Below are positions 57,232-64,000 of a stretch of 64,000 nt of DNA, in pieces; position 1 is the first letter of the stretch; each line of letters starts with the position of its first letter. A model generated the notes under the pieces. It made no database searches, was not told the origin of the DNA, and saw only the letters and a program-made list of their open reading frames with translations. Origin of the DNA: Emydura subglobosa (lineage: Eukaryota; Chordata; Testudines; Chelidae); contig ML679941.1 of assembly GCA_007922225.1 (NCBI GenBank), forward strand, positions 56,817,849-56,881,848, given 5' to 3'. The position numbers and the translations under genes are program-made.

Positions 57232-58414
57232 ATAGTCTTTTTTGACCAGAAATCTTGAACAGGAATAGGCTTCAGGAACTCTTCCTTCACTGCCTCAATT
57301 AGAAGTTGAAGGCTAACCTCTTTGATATGGGCTGCCTGAAATTTCCAGACAGTCTAAAACCAGAGGGGTTGTAGTAAAAGGAGATTTATTAAGAGCAGTC
57401 AGAGAAAATTAAATTAAAACAGAAGAAATTGTATGCACAATATATCTAGGCTTAAACTGAGCAAAGGGTAATCCAGATAGTTACATTCAGTGGTGTTATA
57501 AGAAGTAAGAAACACCTTACTTTTCTTGAGGGTGAAAATCTTGTCCTCTGTATCTTGTTCTTTCTTGTCCTTTTTGCTGGGTAGTATATCAGAGACCCAG
57601 TGCCTGTGGTATCATGCCTATTTCCTCTTGCTCCCTGGGATCTAAGGTCCTTTATAGTCTATGATGCTTGTTAAGGGTGTGACATAATCCAATATCATAC
57701 CAAGCATGTAGGTCTAGGTTACATCAGATTTTCAACAATATAATATTTAAACAGGTGTACTAAGTGGGAGGAAGTTGAATAGTCTTAGTCTCTCATACAG
57801 TAGATACAGCCCCAGTATTTGCTAATATTCTCCTGCCAGCTCTGGAGTTGTTTACTGATTTCCTCTCTGGAAACGTAGCACATTTCCAATGTTCCTTTGC
57901 TCTTGCTTGCGCTTTAGTCAGTCTAAAGTGTCAAGGTGATTGGATGCTGGTTTGCATGTCAGTTGCTCAGGAAACCGACTCTTGATGCTGACAATCTGTT
58001 TTATCAACTGGTATCCAATCTCCTTTTCTGGGGCAATGTCATTGAGAAGGTTGTGGTAAAGCAACTCTGTTAGTTTCTTGAATATTCAGATTTTCTTGAT
58101 GCTGGTCCATTGGATTATAGGCCTAGCAATGGTGTAGAATCTACACTGGTTATGTTAGTTGGTGATCTGCTAGCAAAGGACAAAGATACAATGTTCATGC
58201 TAATTCTTTTAGCTCTTTCAGCAGCATTTTATACCACTGATTAGGAGTTTTGGATGATTAGCTTGTGGACCTTAGTGGTGATGAATGGAGTTGCTCCATT
58301 CTTATCTTGGGAGAACCCTGAGAGTAGTTGTGGGAAATTGTTCTTCTGTCCCAGATAGTGTGTGTAGCTTGGGTTCTCTCCCAGACCACAAATCGCCACC
58401 CCAGCACCACTTCT

Positions 58415-58585
58415 TGGGTTTGTCTACACTGCAGTTAAATATCTGCAGCTTGTCCATGTAAGTTGACTCAGACACACTGGGCTTGGGCTAGAGAGCTGTT
58501 TAACTGTGGTGTAGATGTTTGGGCTTGGGCTGGAGCTCAGACTCTGGCACCCTCCATTCTCATGTGGTCCTAGAGCCTGAGCCTG
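58415..58585. mobile_element. Truncated MITE (TTTGTCTACACTGCAG)
   Basis: GGGTTTGTCTACACTGCAG, TTAAATATCTGCAGC, TTGACTCAGACAC, GGGCTTGGGCTAG, GTGGTGTAGATGTTTGG and GGGCTTGGGCTGGAGC appear in the order of a palindromic MITE, of which only about the left half is present here, ending near CCTAGAGCCTGAG. Confidence 0.6.
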
Positions 58586-58671
58586 GTGGAAATTTGTGGC
58601 TTTTCCTCTGATGGGAAATAAGAATGTACTTTGAGTCTCTGACCTCTCGTCCTCACCTCAATGGCCATTTG

Positions 58672-58816
58672 TTTTGAAATTAGCACCTTTTCTGATAAAA
58701 TCCTTCATTAGCATTCCCCAAGGCTTACACCTGTCACTAAATAACTCATCAGACATCAAAGAAGCCTTGGGGAATACTAATGAAGGATTTTATTAGAAAA
58801 GGTGCTAATTTCAAAA
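58672..58816. repeat. Near-perfect inverted repeat (hairpin), 55-bp arms
   Basis: The left arm 58672-58726 (TTTTGAAATTAGCACCTTTT ... ATTCCCCAAGGCTT) and the reverse complement of the right arm 58762-58816 agree at 53 of 55 positions; the two differences are transitions. The loop is 35 bp (ACACCTGTCACTAAATAACTC and on). It has no GTCTACAC ends, no recognised family text and no obvious target duplication. Confidence 0.92.
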
Positions 58817-59383
58817 TTAGATTATGATGGGAACAGATAAGTGAAAACAATGCATGTAACATCCCATTAGTTTTATGAAGTTTAAACATCTGAATACACA
58901 CTTGCACATTTAACCATTACTTTGATATGCACAAGTGAACTGACTAGAATACACTCTAGCATGACCTGGTCAGCCAGTGTCATAACAGGGAACTAGCAAT
59001 GTAAAGGTAAAATTTGGCTTTCATTTATTTTTAAGACAAGTAATTTTCTAGCCCTTTTCTTTCTGAGCATAATTTTATAGCTGGAAATCGATTGCTAGGG
59101 TTGAAAGCATCTCTTCTGTTCCCTAAAGATCACATTCTCCTCACAGCCCCCATCTTCTGGGTTTGTCCTTTGGAATCCAGAAAAAGCATATCCCTAGGAG
59201 CCTTGATTTTTGAGAAGACCCCTGGTGAGTTCACATACACAGGAGCAATGCTACCCAGTCCACCATAAGCTTCCTGCCTGTCAGCTGCCTGAGACTGAGC
59301 CAGCTCTGCTGCTGAGCAGTCAATATAACATCTGGATGCAAAGAGGTGAGGTAACTCAGTTGTGGGAGAGGGAGCATCATTTT

Positions 59384-59657
59384 GGGTAGGTCTACACTTA
59401 AAACGCTGCACTGGTACAGCTGCGCTGTTGTAGTGTTTTAATGAAGATGCTCTAAACCAACGGGAGAGAGCTTCTCCCTTTGGCTTAGTTAATCCACCTC
59501 TGTGAAAGGCAGTAGCTATGTCACTGGAAGAAGCTCTCCCACTGATCTAGCGCTCTCTATTGTGGTGCTTAGGTCGGTATAACTATGTCACTCAGGATGT
59601 GGATTATTCACACGCCTGAGTGATGTAATTACAATGAAGTAATTCTGTAGTGTAGCA
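59384..59657. mobile_element. MITE with AACGGGAGAGAGC palindromic words
   Basis: GGGTAGGTCTACACTTAAAACGC at the left, then CTGCACTGGTACAGCTG, AACGGGAGAGAGCTTCTCCC, GTAGCTATGTCACTGG, GAAGCTCTCCCAC, GGTCGGTATAACTATGTC and ATTCTGTAGTGTAG at the right, the mirrored GTCTACACT end. Directly followed by a second MITE at 59673. Confidence 0.7.
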
Positions 59658-59672
59658 AGGAACTGAGACCAA

Positions 59673-59950
59673 GGGCTTGTCTACACTTACCTAGGAGATT
59701 TAGCGGCAGTTGACGGGAGTTACGCAAACTATGCAAAAAACTTGCGTAACTCCAACTTCGGTGCTTCTGTTCTGCGTGCCGTCTTCACTGCACTGCACCG
59801 ACAGGAACCACATTCCCGTAGATGCAGCGTTATGCCACTTGAGAAGGTGGTCTTAATACATCGATTTCTGCATCGACTGAGTGGGTCTTCACTGACCGCT
59901 CCGTTGATCCAGATAAGTCGATCTGATGGCGGCAAATTTGCCCAAGGCAC
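59673..59950. mobile_element. Truncated MITE, copy B of the 53.5-kb family
   Basis: GGGCTTGTCTACACTTACC, AACTCCAACTTCGG, CGTCTTCACTGCACTGC, TTCCCGTAGATGCAGCG, TTGAGAAGGTGGTC, TCGATTTCTGCATCGAC and TCGATCTGATGGCGGCAAATT match copy A (53512-53766) in order. The 170-codon open frame 59742-60254 starts in this element and runs out of it, so it is not a gene. Confidence 0.7.
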
Positions 59951-60129
59951 TAATCCCAGCTCTGATACTGAGTCTTTCTGTGGCCTTTGCAAATTCATAG
60001 ATCAACATTTTCAAACATGGGACTCTAAAGTTAAGTACCTAAACAGAGATTCTGGACACCGGCAACACCCATTGGCTCCTTTTGGCACATTGGGTCCTAG
60101 AGCACTTCCTGGAGCATTTTTTTCAACTC

Positions 60130-60960
60130 TGAGCTGTGACTATCACTCTAATCTATCCTTTAACCTTTGGTTTACATGCCTCCATTTAAAATCCAAAGCT
60201 GTTCTCCTTGTTTTTGAAAAATATTTCCCTGAAGTGTCTAGTGGAAGCATCTGAGTGATAATTAAACTATGGAGTTGTAGTCATCTTTATCACACTAAAC
60301 CTTCCCCAGAGATTAAGATTTAATTTATTCCAGAATCAAAAGTCTTCCAACATATTCAAGATACTTGGATTCATATTATCCTTAATTATGTTACTTACAG
60401 CCCTGTTCAACCTAATGCTCAGAAAAGTGAGTTTTGAAAGGACACACTTAAGATTCCAGAGCTAGAAATTAGTAGGTTTTCAAATCTTTGACCGTGGTAG
60501 AAATTCTCCTCTAGTCCAATTAATATATTTCAAAATCTCTCCAACGTCTCCAAATTTCAACTACCATATCCAGGTTTGTTTGTGTTACTTTGCTTTAATC
60601 ATTCACAAACAATGATATGCTATCTATCTAAATGTGCATTTTGTTTTCAACCCTCATTATTGCTCCTTATAGCAGTTGCTAATGGTTTCAACACAAAGGC
60701 AAACAATAATGCTGCTAAATGGTTTCCTTAACAAGTGCCTCTGTGTATCAGCAAAGGGAGTTTATCCTAAATTGATACTGTGGACTGCAGTTGATTGATG
60801 GCAATAGATATTATCTATCATTTTAATAAATGCTGGCCTACATCCAAATGATCTCTGCGTATATGGCAAGTCGCTTTGCTGCACTGTGTCATGAACATTT
60901 TGTTCATCTAACAACACTGCAGCTGTTGTCTCTAATATGGCTTCTCACAAGAATTTAAGT
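60130..60960 (-). mobile_element. L1-like LINE ORF2 remnant
   Basis: Minus-strand frames with stops read SFGCRPAFIKMIDNIYCHQS (about 60860-60800), the F-x-x-x-F-I-x-x-I-x-x-L-Y segment of L1 reverse transcriptase. Further on comes LNLNLWGRFSVIKMTTTP (about 60325-60270), the conserved L-S-L-W-G-R-I-x-x-I-K-M block of the L1 C-terminal region, followed by FFKNKENSFGF. Spacing between the two blocks fits an L1 ORF2 with a shortened middle. Decayed and 5' truncated. A part of it (60463-60634) is duplicated at 62360-62521. Confidence 0.6.
60463..60634. repeat. Direct repeat, copy 1 (within L1-like remnant)
   Basis: TAGAAATTAGTAGGTTTTC ... AATTAATATATTTCAAAATC ... CATATCCAGGTTTG ... ATCATTCACAAACAATGATA. 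It matches 62360-62521 closely apart from a 10-bp indel (CCAACGTCT region) and scattered substitutions. Confidence 0.9.
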
Positions 60961-61310
60961 GGTTCACCCTTTCACATAAATCTTGTCTGAGTTGTGCCCC
61001 TGGTCAGTAAAGATGGGAGGGTGCAGGCCCATGAATATTGTAAGGTAACCATCAGTGCCTTTCTGCATGTCAATCAGTACCACATAGCAAAGCCTTGCTC
61101 TCCACTCTGGCTGGAGACAAGCATTTCAGTTCATATTTGCATATGCTCATACAAGAGTCAAAGTAGGTCCTGACAATAAGCACACTTAAAAAGTCTGTTC
61201 TGCTGTAATATATATATGTCAGCATTGTTTCTGCTCTTGTTACATGCCAAAGGGCAATGAAACAAATTTACAGCATAGTCCCGGGAACCAGTGCTATTTG
61301 GAGAGCATCC

Positions 61311-61860
61311 TAGTCAATAGAGTAAATTACTGAGAACATGTAAGGAATTTGGATAAGGTACTTCAACAACTGGGAAACAATGTCAAAAAGAGTAAATGTG
61401 AATTCTTTGAGCCCTCTGTAGAATACTTGATGCACTGGATTGATCTTGATGGAGTGTACATATTTCCTGGAAAAGTGGATGATGCTATTATCTATCCACC
61501 AGCCCCACAAAAAAGTAACTCTGCCTCACTTATTCCTTGGACTACTGAGTTGTTATGGCAGGAATAATTTCATCCAGTGAACTATCTTAACAGTGTTTCT
61601 CAGCAACAATCCAAAGTGGATTGGGTCAGGAAAATGTGATCATAATTTAAAGGAAGCAAAAAAAAATTTGTTAGCTATAGTTTTGGCACATGATGGTCCA
61701 AGCTGGCCTTTGAGGTTAGCTTCTGATGGATGCATCCACATAACAGTGCAGGAGCTATGAACTCCCATGGGATGCCTGGAGAGAGGAATAGTCCATTCCA
61801 TTTGTCTCACAAACATGAACAAGAGCTCAGCAGAATTATGCTTGAATCAATAGAGAACAC
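61311..61860 (+). mobile_element. Ty3/Gypsy pol remnant (RT end to RNase H start)
   Basis: On the + strand, LDKVLQQLGNNVKKSKCEFF, EPSVEYLMHWIDLDGVYIFP and KVDDAIIYPPAP match the R-E-x-x-L-x-L-x-x-x-K-C-x-F-F-x-x-x-V-x-Y-L-G-H end of Gypsy reverse transcriptase. After shifts, a region near 61680-61850 (AHDGPSWPL, RLASDG) fits the start of RNase H (L-x-x-D-A-S). The catalytic Asp-Asp box upstream is not present, so it is a fragment. It is the only pol piece seen; it need not come from the same copy as the gag piece at 28.4-29.2 kb. Confidence 0.85.
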
Positions 61861-62308
61861 TCAGCCTGGTGTTTGAAGTGAAACAAGGAGAACAAGGGAG
61901 GCTCCATAGAGCCTTTCTCATCCCAGACCCAGTGCTCCTCTAATCTGTGCATATGATGACTGTTGTCTGATGTGTTTGAGCACTATTTTTGCATTATATA
62001 TATTTGATTCATATGACAGAACACACACTCTGAACTATTGAACTGCAAGTGTGAACTTTTGAACTGCAAGTGCACATTATGCTTTCAGATTTTTGGATTT
62101 GCATTTGTGGATTTATTTAATGCAATTTTTGAAAACATGGATCAGGATTTCATTGTAGCTCACCTGAAATAGAACAGCTAGATCACTTTGCTGGTTTTAA
62201 ATTAAATACAAGTATTTTGAATGAAAGTTGTGTTTCGCTTGTTTCTACCTGGCTTGTAGAATGGATCTTCCACCATCCACAAGTTTAACAGAGAAGAAAG
62301 ATCATCTT

Positions 62309-62690
62309 GTAGTTAAGGCACTGGACAGAGACTCAGGAAATCTAGATTCAGTTCCTGTGTAGAAATTAGTAGGTTTTCCAATCTTTGACTGTGGTAGAAA
62401 TTCTCCTCTAGCTCAATTAATATATTTCAAAATCTCTCCAAATTTCAACTGCCATATCCAGGTTTTCTGGTGTTGTTTGCTTTGATCATTCACAAGCAAT
62501 GATATGGTATCCACTTAAATGAATAGTCTGTCTCTGCTCTAGACTTTACATATGACCTTGGGCAAGTCACTTAAGTTCCCTGTTCTTAAGACTTTTATCT
62601 GTAAAATGGGGTTGTTAATACTTCACAGAACCGCTGTGTCTTAAGAGGATATATTCAAAAAGTTTGTGAGGTGATCAGTATTGTGCTGGT
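62309..62690 (+). mobile_element. MIR-type SINE split by a 162-bp insertion
   Basis: The 5' part AGTTAAGGCACTGGACAG...CTAGATTCAGTTCCTG (tRNA-like head, A- and B-box-like words) ends at about 62359. After the insert come TTTACATATGACCTTGGGC, AAGTCACTTAAGTTCC and TCTGTAAAATGGGGTTG, the MIR core and 3' part (GACCTTGGGCAAGTCACTTAA...CTGTAAAATGGGG). The polarity is continuous, so the intervening 62360-62521 block arrived later. Confidence 0.75.
62360..62521. repeat. Direct repeat, copy 2, inserted in a MIR
   Basis: A 162-bp segment that matches 60463-60634, an internal part of the L1-like remnant, in the same orientation 1.9 kb upstream. It sits in the middle of MIR sequence. No obvious target duplication or tail. 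Confidence 0.88.
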
Positions 62691-62696
62691 AGGGGG

Positions 62697-63022
62697 CTGT
62701 GATGCGGGGTTCACTCCACACTCACCCTGAAAGGGCTAATGTAGATTGTAATTACCCAAAAGGCTGCAGCTGAGGGGAATCAGGTGGTTAAGCAATCCCT
62801 GGATTGAGTGAGGTGGACCAGTTGATGAGAAATGAGCTGGGCTGGATTTAGAAAGACAGGAAATTGGCAGCAGCAGCTCATGGAGTGAGAGAGAGGCTGC
62901 TGACAGAGAGAGGTAGAGAGATGATGTGCAGTCGTGGGAAGGGGCATCGACCTTGCAAAGCCAATCCCTAGAACAGCCAGGAGGAGGTACTGTCCTAGCA
63001 GTGAGTAGAGTGCCCTGTCACA
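62697..63022. mobile_element. LTR-like block
   Basis: Starts TGTGATGCGGGGTTCACTC and ends GTGCCCTGTCACA, giving a TGTGA...TCACA frame of LTR type. The inside is purine-rich (GAGAGAGAGGCTGCTGAC) without coding content. The target duplication is unclear, so a solo LTR is only a tentative call. Confidence 0.4.
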
Positions 63023-63342
63023 GGGTTGTATAAGTACATAAATAGAAGGCTGCTTTTACAGATGTGGTGTCCAATCCTGAAGACATCCCCACACATGAGT
63101 AACTCAGTTTACATGCATATTTGTAGGATTATGCCCATATACTGTCAGTTGACATAAATCAACTGTCCTTCATTAGGAAGGTCCCTCATTTTTAAATCCA
63201 CATTTGCCTCTGACCTATTCAATTCTTTGCTTTCTTTTATATAAAGTGAAGACATCAGAAAAGGGAGAGAGAAATAGACAATAAAATGCTGCGCATACTA
63301 AAGAAATTCATCTAAATACTTTTGAATTTCCTTCAGCACATT

Positions 63343-63541
63343 AGGTATGTCTATACAGCGTTTTGGAGCAAGCCACCCAGCCTGGGTTGACAAACTTGGG
63401 CTTGTGTGGCTCTTGCTAGTTGTACAGACAGTGCTTTGAAGTTGCAGCTGGGGCTGGAGCTTGGACTCTGAAGCCTAGGGAAGGGACGAGTCTGTTGACC
63501 TGAGCTTGGAGGCTCGCTCCAAAATGCTGTGTTGATATGCC
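63343..63541. mobile_element. MITE with ACAGCGTTTTGGAGC arms
   Basis: Left AGGTATGTCTATACAGCGTT continuing TTGGAGCAAGCC, right GGCTCGCTCCAAAATGCTGT then GTTGATATGCC. The arms are inverted copies over about 20 bp. The middle has GCTTGTGTGGCTC / GGGCTGGAGCTTGG words. The open frame 63656-63351 (minus) is incidental. Confidence 0.75.
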
Positions 63542-64000
63542 ACTCTTGTGGGGCCACATTAGAGTATTGACAAGCTAAGAGGAAAGGGTTGCTCCACTCT
63601 CCTCCCAAAAATTCACCTTTGAAGAGAATAAAGAGCACTTTAGATAATGGAGCCATTTGAAACTGATCTCCTTTAGTCCCAGAAATACATTCACATTTGT
63701 CTTTCTTCAGTAACTGAAGTATAACATATTTTTCAGAGATCAGGGATTCATGATAATGGAAAATATGGTATTATATAGTTTATCATATATTCTTAACTTT
63801 CAGCAGAAAGAAGCACAAGATTCCTTTTTATCTTTTTTTGAGGAAGGAGGGAAGAAAACTGGCACAGTTAGTATGAAGTTTGTTTGTTTTGCAACAAAGG
63901 TAAATGATTAATTCAAATTAACATCAGCTTTTGTTTATTCTAACACGGGATGAGATAATTTAAGGCACATGATATTTCCTGTTAACTGCAGTCAATTTGA

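Larger units (their letters stand above)
52603..64000 (+). other. TRHDE intron continuing past the window
   Basis: Begins GTATAT. No further TRHDE exon is visible to 64000. It holds MITEs at 53.5, 56.9, 58.4, 59.4, 59.7 and 63.3 kb, an old LINE-like 3' sequence at about 54.5-54.9 kb, the hairpin at 58.7 kb, L1-like and Gypsy remnants (60.1-61.9 kb), and a MIR and LTR-like block (62.3-63.0 kb). 52.6-53.5, 54.9-56.9 and 57.2-58.4 kb hold A/T-rich DNA with nothing I can name. Confidence 0.85.

Noticed and set aside
59742..60254. 170-codon open frame on +
   Set aside because: It begins inside a MITE and runs across its broken edge into an L1-like remnant read on the wrong strand.
52603..64000. 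Next TRHDE exon
   Set aside because: I looked for a continuation coding AGYL-like text after an AG in the right phase and found none, so I do not report one.
1..64000. tRNA genes, CRISPR array, CpG-island promoter
   Set aside because: No cloverleaf with proper A and B boxes apart from SINE heads, no regular spacer-repeat array, and no CpG-rich start region was visible by eye.

Overview
The window is vertebrate nuclear DNA, almost all of it intron and intergenic-type sequence from a large-genome sauropsid. A turtle fits best. The evidence is CR1 LINE copies with typical 3' ends, abundant hAT and PIF/Harbinger elements and MITEs whose ends read like GTCTACACT, Ty3/Gypsy and LTR pieces, MIR-type SINE sequence, and low gene density. 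The species assignment is inferred from the repeat landscape, not from a marker gene.

The only host gene I can support is on the + strand: five consecutive internal coding exons of an M1-family metallo-aminopeptidase. They match the thyrotropin-releasing-hormone-degrading ectoenzyme (TRHDE). The exons lie at 15279-15344, 16797-16984, 36547-36635, 52311-52444 and 52547-52602. All ten splice sites are AG/GT, the reading phase carries through every junction, and there is no stop. Together they give 533 coding bases (about 177 residues) from the end of the catalytic domain through the beta-sandwich domain into the start of the C-terminal helical domain. The zinc-binding motif lies upstream of the window and the C-terminus downstream. 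Introns are 1.45 kb, 19.6 kb, 15.7 kb and 102 bp, plus two open-ended ones of more than 15.2 kb and more than 11.3 kb.

Layout: 1-15278 is the upstream intron, with a pyrimidine-rich tract (3.2-3.8 kb) and a degraded CR1 (8.1-9.3 kb). 15.3-17 kb holds two exons and a 70-bp-arm hairpin between them. 17-36.5 kb is an intron with MITEs around a 10-N assembly gap, a G-rich minisatellite (21.6-21.9 kb), a LINE split into two opposite orientations with an LTR-like block between (26.3-28.4 kb), and a Ty3/Gypsy gag/protease remnant (28.4-29.8 kb). 36.6-52.3 kb is an intron with a stack of nested transposons (39.2-44.2 kb), a hAT MITE with a perfect 8-bp target duplication (47.0 kb) and a nearly complete 3.8-kb PIF/Harbinger element carrying both its SANT-like and transposase genes (47.9-51.7 kb). 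52.6-64 kb is the downstream intron, with several MITEs, a 55-bp-arm hairpin (58.7 kb), an L1-like ORF2 remnant, a Gypsy pol remnant and a MIR interrupted by a piece of the L1-like repeat.

I found no tRNA, rRNA, CRISPR array, promoter or CpG-island start of a gene. Most long open frames are in low-complexity DNA or decayed transposons. I did not find a convincing new biological system. The items most worth a second look are the nested transposon stack, the two long hairpins, the two-gene Harbinger element and the gap artefact.
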